Assembly (NCBI GenBank): GCA_964036275.1
Contig: OZ038439.1
Span: forward strand, 2,503,142-2,567,141
DNA length: 64,000 nt
DNA from: Litoditis marina
Taxonomy: Eukaryota > Nematoda > Chromadorea > Rhabditida > Rhabditidae
Direction of reading: 5' to 3'
Shown here one piece after another: positions 35,080-45,737 of the stretch. The notes under the pieces were generated by a model. It saw nothing but the letters and a program-made list of their open reading frames with translations, was not told the DNA's origin and made no database searches. The first letter of the stretch is position 1; each line of letters opens with the position of its first letter. The translations under genes were made by a program, and so were the position numbers.

Positions 35080-37255
35080 CTGACATCGAATTGCCGCTAG
35101 AATACTATACCGAAACTATAATATAAGTCGAAACACAGTATGTACAATGTTAATTTCACGTAGAGTAGAATTTACTTGAGTTTGTTAAAAACTACAACAT
35201 TTAATTTTCATATGAGACTTGAAGGAGCCGCGCCTAAATCCATAAATCCGTGGATTTCACTATTTTTAGACTAGTACGACGAAATCTCTGTAGAACAAGT
35301 GAAAAACACAAGGATTACCATGATTTTAGGCAAAATAATCACAACTAAGAGAGGATGAGAGGGATTAAGGCTACACCCTACTTATTTAAGACTGATTACT
35401 TAGAAAAAAAATCATTTACACACTACTACAAAAGTTTATAATATATATCAGAAATGTCATAAGTAGGCTTCTGGTGTACATGTTATAGTAAAAAGCATAG
35501 AGCGACATTTTCTTCGATTTCGCTGTGTTTGCACTTTGATCCAGGCGGCGTACCAATCGTCTACTCTCTAAAAAAAACTCATGAGATACCTCATGAGGTA
35601 TATCTCACGAGTCACCTGATGAGATACTACATTGATTTCTATGCTACAACCTTGGGAGCTCACGAGTAGCTCATGAGGTATCTCATGAGAAACTCATAAG
35701 AACTTCACAAGAGGTTGGAGGGGTTGGTACGCCGCCAGGATCAACTTGACAACATTTGGAGATTACGTGTTGTGTTTTTAGATCAAACTACAACTTTTGT
35801 GTCTGTAGCTTCACCCTGTTGTGTTCCTGTGAGCATTACTCTGCTGGCGTTTGCTAATCGAACTACAACTCGATTTCAATTAAACAAGAACGTATATAAT
35901 AACCGTTTTGGCTTATCTCGAAAATGAATTTCGCTTAATTCACTATCGATAAATTTTAAAATGAATTTCCGCGCAACACAGTTTTGAGCCAATTCTCCCG
36001 ATGAACGTCAAAGTTCGGCTCTTATTCCAGATAATTAAAACAACGTGAAAATTATTCAACATCTGCTTTTTCATTTCAAGTTCTGAGATCGAAAACAAAC
36101 TGTATTACTAAACTGTAGAGGTAGTTGAGTGACTTCCATAAACCGTAAGAGGCTAAGTGGGTGGGGGTGCGAAGCCATGAAATTGGCTGGTCTGTTGAGG
36201 CCAAACTTGTTCCTCAATGGTTTTCTCTGCTATTTTCGGAACACTTTTATGACCTCAGCGACAGGGAACCGAAATGTTCGAGAAGAACGGGGTACTTGAC
36301 TCGTGTTCAATAAGTTTAAAAATGAAAAGTATCTAACAAGTTTTTACGAAACTACTATAAGTAATAAATGAGTGGTTTGTTGCAGTACAATGTACTGAAA
36401 CGAAATTATATTTTTTCTCAGGTAATCAGTAAAAAAAAATATCGTGATCTGTTCTTTTCTACGCCATTTATTAGTGAAAACGTATATGTTCGTAATTGAG
36501 GGAAGAATAATGAGATTACAATGAGGGTTGTTTTTTATTCAATCTTCCATTTGTACATTTCTGTGTGTTCCTTCTCATAGAGTGATCGCTGATCCCATTG
36601 TACTTTGTGCCTCAGCGGACGGCTCATAGGTTTTAGTTTTTGAAGGTAATTCAAACACGCAAAATAACTACAATTGTACCCATTCTATTTTACATTTTCA
36701 GAAAACATAGTTTGCATATGTTCGAAATAGTGTTAACAAAAACAATAACAAGAAGGTTCTGTCATATACAACCCTCTTCTATTCTCAAATGTTTTCACGA
36801 ATTAATTCGTTTATTACTTTTTTTCGATGCCGTGGAGTGATCGCTGATCCCATTGTACTCTGCACCTGAACGGAAGGATCATAAATTCTTTGAGTTCCGG
36901 TTACTTGACAAAAGAATCTAATCTCCGCTCACTCTAATCTATATTAGTGACAGCCCATTGCAAATCTGTGAAAAGAGAAAGTATTGTATAACATAGTTGT
37001 TGCGGTAGTTAAATGAGCATTTGAGCTAATATCAGTATTTTGACAAATTGTTCTGATTAGCACCAACCTCTCTATTAAGTGGAAATAAGATCATCATTAC
37101 AGATACGCCGCGTAACTCACAACTTGAGTTTTGTATTTGGCTCACGCTAGGTATGCATTGTTCTCTAAAGACCTGTTTTTTATTTAACGTTACAAAGTTC
37201 TGTTCCATACAGACGCGTCAAGCGGTAATTCAATCAGAAATAACAGAATAATTCG
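35080..37255. other. Region between fshr-1 and the small-gene cluster, no gene seen
   Basis: It holds one full GGCGGCG MITE (35536-35744) and a direct pair beginning AGTGATCGCTGATCCCATTG at about 36582 and 36837. No splice-bounded exon was found. Confidence 0.45.
35536..35744. mobile_element. GGCGGCGTA terminal-inverted-repeat MITE (copy 2)
   Basis: Termini TTGATCCAGGCGGCGTACC and its near-complement GGTACGCCGCCAGGATCAA. The interior is rich in CTCATGAG palindromes, as in copy 1 at 8960-9144. Confidence 0.8.
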
Positions 37256-37260
37256 TGTAT

Positions 37261-37266
37261 TTTATT
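37261..37266 (-). terminator. Poly(A) signal of gene A
   Basis: AATAAA on the minus strand, eight bases after the TAG of gene A. Confidence 0.6.
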
Positions 37267-37273
37267 TATGTAT

Positions 37274-38570
37274 CTATGCGGAAGGAGTAGTTCTTCTGCG
37301 GTGGTCTTTTCTGTTCTGTTTTCTGTTTTCGCGATGGGCCTTTGCAGCAATCTGGAAGAATAATGTTTTTAGATAGTTGGAAAAATGAGAAACACTTGCA
37401 GAAAATACAATGACTTTCCAAAGAACCTAAATTTTGAGACCGTTCAGTCAAGAAATCGAATCAAACGCGATTCAATCAATTACATTAAAAAAAGTGTACG
37501 GTATAATAGAATTAGCAGGTATGATTTCATGTCGATTTTTCGCGTCCTAGAGACAACTTTTCTGTCCATCCCCAAAGCAATGATTCTGTGTAGTCAACGT
37601 TTGTGATGCTAGGATGCTCGAACATTGAAGAAGGACGATTATGTGGACCAATCCCAACGCTTCAGTCCTTTCAACTGCAATAAAGTTTTCAATTGCAGTT
37701 TAAAGGACCGTTGACACGAGATTGGTCCACATAATCGTCCTGCTTCAACTCAAAATTCGTGAAGTCGAAGTTCTTCGTACCCGAGAAACTTGAAAAACAA
37801 ACTCGCATTTTCCTGATAGTTGGAACCCCGGGTTCGAACAAAACATTTCTAAGAACCCTTATTAAACGTATGCTATGACTGACCTGTTCAGCCTCCGGCA
37901 ACGTAGCCACCCAGCTATCGAAAACAGTTTTGCGTTCTTCTCTTGAAGAAGGGTTGGCAGCCTTAAACATTGGACTGAGTTGTGAATAAGACGCAATAGA
38001 ACTTAAAAACTTTGTAGATACCATTTACAGTGTTAGAGTGTGGGATAGTTATGTATTGATGAGCATTTTGAAAGTGTTTAAAAGTACAATGAGAGTGACA
38101 TCGTTGGAGAGTGAGCACAGAGTTTCTTACAACTCCAAGTAGCTTCAAATTTATCGGTGAAAAGCAACCGACCTTCATTTGTTCTCTGAGTTTAGCCAGG
38201 TTTTCATCACTAACTCCCTCGATTTTCATTCCTTTTCGATCACGATCTCCACGACCCCCTTGAAAATTTCAAAGTAAAATTTGGAAATATTTCAAGAAAC
38301 CGTTTTTATGATTTAAAAGTTTGTATGGTAGAAATACCGCAAAATTTCTAGTCGTTTAACTATTCATAAATCTGTCAAATTTGTCAGTGATATTTCTTGA
38401 GTACCCGTAAGGCCATAATTTCATCTAATATCGCTGGACACGTTGATTTTCTGTTTTGCAGTGTAAATCTTGTAAAAACGTAAATAATGTTAGTTCGGCA
38501 GAAGACTACCTTCTCTTTTAGCCGAGACAACAGCGACGATGAGAAGTACAGCGAGAATAATCTTGTTCAT
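37274..38570 (-). CDS. Small secreted protein, cluster member A
   Basis: Exons 38510-38570, 38173-38258, 37884-37961, 37274-37351 join into 100 codons plus TAG, with intron phases 1, 0, 0. The product has a signal peptide (MNKIILAVLLIVAVVSA), then a short Gly/Arg/Asp segment, the core IEGVSDENLAKLREQMK, the block FDSWVATLPEAEQ, and a basic Asn/Arg/Lys tail ending TTPSA. Mature size is about 83 residues with no Cys. The spacing of core and Trp block faintly resembles nematode SXP/RAL-2 (DUF148) proteins; I do not claim that family. A TTTCAG at 38585-38590, 15 bases 5' of the ATG, is a likely spliced-leader acceptor. Two acceptors are the unusual CAAG and TTTAAG. Intron 3 carries a family H MITE (37624-37747). 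Function unknown; secretion is inferred from the signal peptide. Confidence 0.85.
37624..37747. mobile_element. Family H foldback MITE (copy 3)
   Basis: Arms GAAGGACGATTATGTGGACC and GGTCCACATAATCGTCC, with end tetramers decayed to TTGA/TCAA. It lies in intron 3 of gene A, and the exon model skips it cleanly. Confidence 0.85.
38175..38180 (-). other. Conserved exon 2 end of the small-gene family
   Basis: All of A, B, C, D, E and F end exon 2 with codons for Gln-Met-Lys directly before the donor. This fixes the exon boundary in each member. Confidence 0.5.
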
Positions 38571-39110
38571 TTTGGAGGAAGACGCTGAAACATTTGAGCG
38601 TGTTGAGTAGAAACATCTAAGCTATAGGGTTGTCAATGGTTTATGAGATTCCGAACTATAAATCCAAAATGTGATTTAGACACGTAAATGATATCGGAAA
38701 GGTTGCAGATCTCAGCCTTCTATTCTTCTACAAGTACGAAGTAATCGGAAATGTTTTGGAGTGTTCGGAACTGTTTGCGATACAGTAGAAGTTTTGTCAC
38801 GAAAGCGTCGTTCGAACGTTCGCCTGTGTACTGTAGAAGTCGCAGAAGGAACGATTTGGACTATAGAAAGACAGTGAAAGAGACCATAGGCCGCAACGAT
38901 GTAACTTTGAACTGAATTAATAATTATCTTGATAGATGGTATTCATTACTTTCAATTAATTTGTTCATCAATGTCTTAATTTTATTATAGTTGGTATCAT
39001 GTTATTTAACCTAATTCTACTTTTAATTGTTTAACAAATCTGCCCGTAAAGATAGAAAGTCAGACAAAAGCAATGAAAAGAGCAGGAAGCTCAAAAATTA
39101 GCGACAGCCT

Positions 39111-39147
39111 CGCTATTTATATATTTCATTGAGCTGATGCTGATCTT
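39111..39147 (-). promoter_or_regulatory. Shared upstream word of genes A, D and E (copy at A)
   Basis: TATTTCATTGAGCTGATGCT followed by GATCT. Gene D has ATTTCATTGAAATGGTGCTG at 47346-47365 and gene E has the same with TTATTGAAGTGATGCTG at 57591-57607. The strand assignment follows the genes; a role is inferred. Confidence 0.4.
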
Positions 39148-39404
39148 GCGGTAGGTCAACATCAACTCAAACATGTAAGGAGGAAGTACTGAGTTAAAGC
39201 AAACAAGAGAGATAGAAAGGGGGAGAAGAGGAGAGAAAGAAAAAGAAAGAGAGAGGGAGAGAGAAAGCAATTGAGGAGAGATTGTTGTGAATATAGAAAG
39301 TTGAGCTATGCGATGTCATAAATGCCTATATAAATACCTATGCCTCTTTTATATACTACACCACATTGTTGTTGATCTTTCATAGATACACACCAAATGA
39401 GACA

Positions 39405-39449
39405 GTACGTGGTAATGAGAGACACAGACGATGAGAGCAACCTCGATTA
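39405..39449 (-). promoter_or_regulatory. Conserved upstream block, gene A copy
   Basis: Plus-strand reading GGTAATGAGAGACACAGACG then ATGAGAG and CCTCGATTATTC. Matches blocks upstream of B (two inverted copies, 39978-40051), C (43937-44000), D (47411-47473) and E (57651-57714). Confidence 0.45.
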
Positions 39450-39609
39450 TTCATAGTTATTCGTGACCTATTCTATTAACATAGAACAACTGGTCAGTTT
39501 AGTATGATCGCCACCAAATGGTGGAACGAAAAGTATTCAGAATGAATATTGATTTTTTGATCTTTCGTGTGATATGGAAAACAGATTTTGCTTACACTTT
39601 TACAGTGTA

Positions 39610-39879
39610 TTAGGTATTGTACAGTACAAATTTGAATGGTACAACTTCGTCGCGAAGGTTCTCAATTCTCAACCCATAATAATGTACCCCTTCTAATGGA
39701 TCACTCGACTTTTTCACAGTAAACCCCGGTACAGAAACGTACTTGATGAATGTTCCTCGTACGTGAAAATAGGCTCCGATCTGCAAACACATTTCAAAAT
39801 GTGTCCAAGTAAGACCGTTGGCAAGCTGCAACACGTAAACCGGATCAAATATCTGATCAAAGAGTTTCCTCGATTTCCT
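39610..39879 (-). CDS. Unrecognised coding-like segment (paralogous to 44062-44271)
   Basis: A 90-codon open stretch on the minus strand ending at TAA (39610-39612). It contains VLQLANGLTWTHFEMCLQIG, then SVPGFTVKKSSDPLEGVHYY and a tail ending FKFVLYNT. The composition is protein-like, with few low-complexity runs. The pattern L-x-L-x-N, about seven residues, [HE]-x-C-L-x-[IV] also occurs in the open stretch at 44062-44271, and both lie upstream of a small-gene member on the same strand. I found no convincing 5' exon or initiator ATG, so it may be the last exon of an unseen gene or a relic. No family recognised. Confidence 0.35.
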   Translation of the reverse strand, partial: RKSRKLFDQIFDPVYVLQLANGLTWTHFEMCLQIGAYFHVRGTFIKYVSVPGFTVKKSSDPLEGVHYYGLRIENLRDEVVPFKFVLYNT

Positions 39880-39977
39880 TCAGTGATCTCTGATCGTCTG
39901 AGTAACACAGTCCAGCCCATTGGTGCTGATCATTTGAACTGACCCGTGGAGGCGGTAACAATATTGAGTGAAAGAGA

Positions 39978-40051
39978 TTTCTCTCATCGTTTGCGTCTCT
40001 CATTATCACACGCTGTCTCACTCCTCGCCTGCGTCTCTCATTATCACGCAC
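39978..40051 (+). promoter_or_regulatory. Conserved upstream block, gene B, two inverted copies
   Basis: TTTGCGTCTCTCATTATCAC and CCTGCGTCTCTCATTATCAC, the complement of the GTGCGATA.TGAGAGACGCAG block found 5' of A, C, D and E. The orientation flips together with the gene: B is on the plus strand and the others on the minus. Confidence 0.5.
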
Positions 40052-40120
40052 TATTACATTTGGTGTGGATCTCTGAAAGATCATCGTCCTTTAAAATCAA
40101 TTTTCTCATACTGACATCTG

Positions 40121-40950
40121 ATGCCGTGTGCAAAGATTATCCTCGTCGTTCTTCTCATCGTTGCTGTTGTTTCAACTCAAAGAGAAGGTTTGCTACCTTC
40201 CCATCAATTTATTTTAAAATGTATGCATTTTTACAATTTTCACAACCATTTAAACACTCTGAAATTGTGAAACATCCACAAGTGGATAAATAAGTTTTTG
40301 TTAAAACTTTTGTTGTCTTTGTTGATACTTATAACATATTCAAAAAACGGTTTTCAAGAGTTCCAGAATACCATTTCCAAATTACATTTCGATAAATTTC
40401 AGGTGGTCACAGAAATCATGATGGCGAAAGAAGGAAAATCGAAGGAGTTAGCGACGAAAATCTGGCTAAACTCAGAGAACAAATGAAGGTTTGTTATTGC
40501 ACCATCGTATCGTTCAATAAACAAAATGGAAAACTCTATTTTTCAGAAAAAAGGTATAAATATTAAAGTGCATAGTTCCTATTCGATATAATGTACGAAA
40601 CTTAGTGAGTTCTTATATGGGAAATATGGCCAATTTAATGTTTGGTTAAAGTAGAGAATTGAGAAAACGCACGAACAGTTTTTTTTTGGGTTTTCAACTA
40701 TTTTAGTTAACATTAGGTGTACGTATGCTACCGTTATATTCATCTTATTGGTACAGTTCCAAGGATTTTATGTATAAACAACGAAATTAAGACAAGATTC
40801 GTTAAGAAACAATATATTTTCTCCACTATTTGTAGTTTTTTGATGAATATATTGTTCTAGATTGCTGCCAAGGCTGACCGCGAGAACAGAAAAGAGAACA
40901 GAAAAAAACCACCCCTAAAGAACTACTCCTTCCGCATAGATACGAAGTAA
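40121..40950 (+). CDS. Small secreted protein, cluster member B (exon lost, C-terminus frameshifted)
   Basis: Exons 40121-40187, 40403-40488 and 40861-40950 join into 80 codons plus TAA. The signal peptide begins MPCAKIILVVLLIVAVVS, with MPCAK in place of the family's MNK. Exon 2 keeps the core IEGVSDENLAKLREQMK. The family's third exon (WVATLPEAEQ) is absent from the 372-base intron. Because it is a phase 0-0 exon, skipping it keeps the frame. In the last exon one extra A in a run, relative to gene A, shifts the frame. The product therefore ends SFRIDTK instead of TTPSA, while the old TTPSA codons and TAG remain readable in another frame at 40922-40938. AATAAA overlaps the present stop but sits 11 bases after the ancestral one. 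It may be a decaying gene. A family acceptor for spliced leader was not identified. Confidence 0.65.
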
Positions 40951-40954
40951 TAAA
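40949..40954 (+). terminator. Poly(A) signal of gene B
   Basis: AATAAA overlapping the TAA of gene B. Its distance from the ancestral TAG matches the spacing seen in gene A. Confidence 0.6.
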
Positions 40955-41039
40955 GAAATACACACACTTATCTATTACATTGTACAAAATCACCAAACTA
41001 TCGATTGTTCTAGCAGAAGACGAACTGAACACACTTGAA

Positions 41040-42470
41040 AATTAAGTAAAACGTTGAATATTTTGTGCCCGATGTCAGTAATGATCGTTGATGACGATTA
41101 ATCCTGGGCATTGTCTATTTTGATGCTCATGGTCAATCATAATCTTCTGTCAATTGCAAACTACCAAGCGCAAGCTTCACATTTACTCTAAATTTTAGAA
41201 ACTATGAAAATGGACGTTCAAAAAAAATATGTTGATAATCAACTTTTACCACAAGTATATGTTAAAAAACAGCAACTATAGTACGTGCCAAATTTAAGAA
41301 TTTCTGTCTCTTACCGGAATCGAACCTGCGAGCGAAATATTTTTAGCAGGCTGCGCACCACTGCGCTATTAGATTATTTTAGAGCACATAACCGTGATGT
41401 TCTGGAATCCCAATGACAAAAGTCGGGAGAGTTGGTGGTGGAAAATCCGGGACTTAGCCGTGGGAAATTAGGGCCAGCGCGTTGCGGCAACGAACTGCCC
41501 TCTACCTACCCCTCTAACTGCCAGATTCCTATGTTACAGTTAAAATAGGTCACGGGCAAAATTTTCGGCGCTGGGCGAACTCGAACTCGGCACACATGTG
41601 CGGAACAAGACTCACTAACAGTTTTACACAAAGCGCACATCAGTACTTATTTTGTTTCGGTGTACATCACCGCGCGCGTCTTATGTACCCCTCTAAGTGC
41701 CAGATTTTGTTGTCCCCATCAAACTGCCTATTTTTAGCAAAACAGTTTTTCATTTCGAATTTCGATAAGTCCCGCCCCCTTAAGTACCTCTCTAACTCTC
41801 CGAGGTTCTGTCTGAGCTGGCAGATGTGTGCGTACACAGCGCGAAGTGATATATACAGTACCCTCCCTCCATTGGCTATATGGTATGTAATCCGTTGTGG
41901 CTATATGTTATGTAAAACTGTATTTTTTCAACAGGTTTGCATGAAGTGCTCCCTAAGAGTAACTAATCGGAGGTAACAGTTTTCTGTCAACTACCGGGAA
42001 CTCGAAGAATCAATCAGGGATTCAAATAAATATAGAACCAGCAATAACTTGACATCGAGAAAAGAAAAATACAACATACAAAGAGCGATAAAATTAATCA
42101 CGGGAGAGGGAAAATTAGAGAAACAATCCAATGAAAGACTATTCTTATGATTGTTCACACAATTTCGAACATTTGTCGGCTGTCACAATAAAATTGCGGC
42201 CCATTGCGGCTATTAGGTGTTCCTTTTGAGTACCTACAATCTTAGTGTATTTGTATGCAACAACTGACAACTTTTTGATTACAGTGTTATTACTTATAGC
42301 AGGTTTTTCCATCTTTGGGTACATAACTCGAACTGACTCGACTCTCAAAAACTTGAATTTTGCCAGAATTCGAGAATTCGAAATATCGAACTTGATGCTG
42401 AGAATTTATGTATGTTTTTTCAGTGCATTTATGAATTCAATTGTCGAGTTAATGAAAAAAAAAACTGTTT
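41040..42470. other. Region between genes B and C: nested retroposons, no gene seen
   Basis: Dominated by the interrupted SINE at 41282-41885. The rest is AT-rich, with no splice-bounded exon. Confidence 0.5.
41282..41885 (-). mobile_element. tRNA-derived SINE (S6) interrupted by another element
   Basis: The tail and tRNA-like part are at about 41287-41395 (box B GGTTCGATTCC, box A TAGCGCAGTGG). The head with GGGTACTGTATATATCACT is at about 41822-41868. About 405 bases inserted between them (41416-41820) include GGCGAACTCGAACTCGGC, whose complement has a box B-like GAGTTCGAGTTC. This suggests a second tRNA-derived element nested in the first. Confidence 0.65.
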
Positions 42471-42481
42471 TACGAAATGAT

Positions 42482-42487
42482 TTTATT
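42482..42487 (-). terminator. Poly(A) signal of gene C
   Basis: AATAAA on the minus strand, about 16 bases after the TGA of gene C. Confidence 0.6.
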
Positions 42488-42502
42488 GATTTGTGTGAGT
42501 AT

Positions 42503-43684
42503 TCATGCGGAAGGGGTAGTTCTCTTGGGATGGTCCTTTCTGTTCTTGTGGTGAGCCTTGGCAGCAGTCTGGAACCACATTTTAGTTTTCTATACAGTTG
42601 GAAAACTCTGAGAAATGAAAACGGAATATCTGAAATATCGTATGTACATTTTTATCCCGAAACGTGATTTTATAATTTATTATTGAACGTTTAGATTCAT
42701 TTCACATTGTGGAAAAGTGGAACGATCCCGACTTTGCCCGGCTAGTTTTTTATTACAATGAGGACAATAAACATACAGCAACTTCTACTAAAAGCTCTGC
42801 TTTTTTGTGCTTTTAGTTCATGTTGCTTAGACAAACATGTTTTTGTCGCAAAAGAGAAAGTCTCTTTCAAAATATCTTGTATTAAACGATTGGAGTCAGA
42901 CTTATCGAAAAATGAGTATGCTGAAACCACACGAGTGCCAACCTGTTCAGCTTCCGGCAGAGTAGCTACCCAGCTCTCGAAAACGGCCTTGTGTTCTTCT
43001 TTGGTAGAGGGGTTGGCAGCCTGAAAGATATATAACTTGTTTAAATGTTGTGCTAACGTCTGTGTATCTGACCTACACAATCTCTCAAATGCTGGCTTCG
43101 TTATAAACGAAAATACGTTGGGAAACACGTCTGAAAACTCTTACAAAGTGGAGAACGAACCTTCATTTGTTCTCTGAGTTTAGCCAGGTTTTCGTCGCTG
43201 ACTCCCTCAATTTTCATTTCTTTTCCCTCGCGATCTCCGCGACCACCTTGAATGTACCCAAGTATTAAATAGGAATTTTCACGTATAAACTTGAAGAAAC
43301 AGTTTTCATTTAAATGGAACTTGAAAACTACTCGTGCACGGGTTTTGGAAACTACAATGCGTTTTATTCACGGAAATTAGTTTCCAATAAAATTAGTTTC
43401 CTCTCAAAACCGAATTCTCAATTACAAATAGAATTGATAATTCCAAACAGAAATGCCGGCTCAGAACTAGGCCTTATTCACTATTGTAGCTGGTTGAGCC
43501 ACGTAAAACTGAGGATTCGATTGGTACATTTTCAAAAGCCAAGTTCTCGTTTTCATTGTCGATCATCTGTCAAGGTGAGTTGAACACATTAACAAAAATA
43601 ATGTAGCTCTGACAGACAACAACCTTCTCTTTTAGCCGAAACAACAGCCACGACCAGTAGAGCGACGAGGATAATCTTGTTCAT
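42503..43684 (-). CDS. Small secreted protein, cluster member C
   Basis: Exons 43624-43684, 43161-43246, 42943-43020 and 42503-42568 join into 96 codons plus TGA, with intron phases 1, 0, 0. The signal peptide is MNKIILVALLVVAVVSA. A Gly/Arg/Asp segment follows, then IEGVSDENLAKLREQMK, the block FESWVATLPEAEQ and the tail KDHPKRTTPSA. The exon 2 acceptor is CAAG, as in gene A, whereas D and E use CAG. A TTTCAG acceptor ends 13 bases 5' of the ATG and is a likely trans-splice site. A GA microsatellite (43748-43869) and the conserved upstream block (43937-44000) lie 5' of the gene. Function unknown. Confidence 0.85.
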
Positions 43685-43747
43685 TTTGGAGGGGAGGCTG
43701 AAACATTTTGATTCATTTGAACATAAAGTTGAGAGGAAGACCAAATG

Positions 43748-43807
43748 AAGAAGAAAGAGAGAGAGAGAGAAACGAGAAAAACAGGAAAACACGGAGACGT
43801 GAAAATC

Positions 43808-43869
<62 letters not shown>
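43748..43869. repeat. (GA)n microsatellite upstream of gene C
   Basis: Interrupted GA repeats over about 120 bases, between gene C and its conserved upstream block. Confidence 0.9.
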
Positions 43870-43872
<3 letters not shown>

Positions 43873-43936
43873 AAGAGATAGAGTAAGAGTGACAGTAGGA
43901 TAGATCTACACCACCTCAATTACAGGGGCGATAGAG

Positions 43937-44000
43937 TGTGCGATATCGACAGACGCAGATCATTAGATAGTTTTCGATTACTCATAATTGTCTGTAACCG
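43937..44000 (-). promoter_or_regulatory. Conserved upstream block, gene C copy
   Basis: GTGTGCGATATCGACAGACG, then TTTTCGATTACTCATAATTG and TCTGTAACCG. It lies 253 bases from the gene C ATG. Confidence 0.5.
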
Positions 44001-44061
44001 TTTTCACAGAGGGAAACCGGCCAGGTTGCGATGATCACCACCAATTGGAAAAAAGTGTAAT

Positions 44062-44271
44062 TTAACAATGATTTTTATTTTCTATTGTGTACTTCAATTG
44101 ATTCTCGACTCCTACGATACCAATTGAAACATGCCAGACAGCTTTGTAGTCAACGTTTCCGTACATTGTGGAGCGTTGCTCAAAATTCACGTTCAAGCAA
44201 TGCTGTATGCTGTCTAGGTACTGCGGGTTACCCAATTTGAGCGGTAGCTTGATCTTCTCACCATTCTGATC
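44062..44271 (-). CDS. Unrecognised coding-like segment (paralogous to 39610-39879)
   Basis: A 69-codon open stretch plus TAA on the minus strand, following a TATGATAG acceptor-like sequence. It reads DQNGEKIKLPLKLGN, then LDSIQHCLNVNFEQ, then KAVWHVSIGIVGVENQL and ends ENKNHC. The motif L-x-L-x-N ... H-C-L-x-V aligns with the segment at 39610-39879, and both sit 5' of a small-gene member. The codon pattern looks protein-coding and includes no low-complexity runs. No upstream exon was found; a family MITE-like repeat lies at 44779-44920. It may be a terminal exon or a relic of an unknown second gene family interleaved with the cluster. Confidence 0.38.
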   Translation of the reverse strand, partial: DQNGEKIKLPLKLGNPQYLDSIQHCLNVNFEQRSTMYGNVDYKAVWHVSIGIVGVENQLKYTIENKNHC

Positions 44272-44778
44272 CTATCATAACTCAACCAATCCATACAATC
44301 CCCATCTAACAAATCATGCTAATCTGAATGATCTCTTCAAAAACAAATGTTCATAGTTCATGCTTGTGCCATCAAGATTCCTGTCCTACAAACTTCTCGG
44401 TACAATCATTGTTTCAATAGTGCAGTACTGTAAAATTGCATATATACAATGAGCGCGTAACAAAGTAATATATACCCTACTTTCATTTTTTTCTATATGT
44501 CCGTTTTATTGTAATTGTAGTGCCACATCTATCAATGTGGAAAGGGATTCGAGCATTGAAGAACTGCATTTTGATCATAATAAAACTAAACTTTTGGGTG
44601 TTACTAAAATCTGAGGGCGTATGCAAAAACATTCCAGAGTCCAGTTTCTGATTTGTAGATCTTCCATCACGCCCTTTCTGCTTGTTGTCAGCTCCCACTG
44701 GGATACTAGTGGGATGCCAGGCGAAACAGTGTGCAGAATGAGAGATGCAGGCGGTGTAGAAATCCTGGCCATTTCCTG

Positions 44779-44920
44779 AGAAATTCATGAACACCTCATG
44801 AGCTACTCGTGAACTCATGTTGAAGCATATCAATCAATAGAATCTCATGAGAAGTTCGTGAGATACTGCTCATGAAGTATCTCATGTGGTTTTTGAGGGG
44901 TCTCTATCTCCCCAGGATAG
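44779..44920. mobile_element. Decayed GGCGGCG-family element
   Basis: CATGAACACCTCATGAGC, CATGAGAAGTTCGTGAG and ATCTCATG words in the arrangement of the 8960 and 35536 copies, but without clean termini. Confidence 0.5.
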
Positions 44921-45737
44921 AGTGTGAGTGGGGATGAAGATGCCGCTCCAGTGATAGTAGATATACATATGGTAATTACGTTGTGTGTTGTTCGGCGTGA
45001 TAAGGTATTTCCGTAGTTGTGTTTTTGATTGTAAACAGAGTGCAAACTTGGTTGTGAGATTTGACCTATATTATTGTATATGAGCTAGGCTCCACTTGTC
45101 CACCCTTTCTCACGAGAACTTGATGTACAGAACATCTCCATTATCCAAACTTTGATAGTAAGTGAGGTGTTATTAAAAGAGATTTTGAGGGTCAGAGAAA
45201 ACTGATTAGTCGTAATTGCTCTAGTTGGAAACGTGTTGAACGAGACAACTCCATTTCATCTGCAACTAGACCATTCCAATGATGATATTTGGAAACCGAT
45301 ACGTCCAAAAAGGTAGTAAAAATGTTGTCATATCCGATCGAGTCACTTACACTTCATATAATCCTCAAGTAAGCTGGATCTACCTCAATCAGACTAGGTT
45401 GAGTGTAGTTTTTCCTCTTTCAGTTATTATGTGAACATTATTATGTAATGTCTTATATAATGTATATCTAATCTGAACTGGTGTTTCTAGTGTAACGCTC
45501 TATAGTAGAGTTCCTTCAGCAAGTGACTTCAGGGTCATGATAATGTCCAATAACAGACGAATTGCCACATTTCTTAGAGATTCTAGAGCGAAAATAAGGT
45601 ACTTCGGTACCGTGACCACATACGGATACAATAAAACGTGAAATAACGCTTAGAACTTGTGCCAACTCATGCACTTTTCAGTTCATTGTTGATTTTATTC
45701 GTCGATCACACAATAATAAGATACTTCAAAGAACGAT

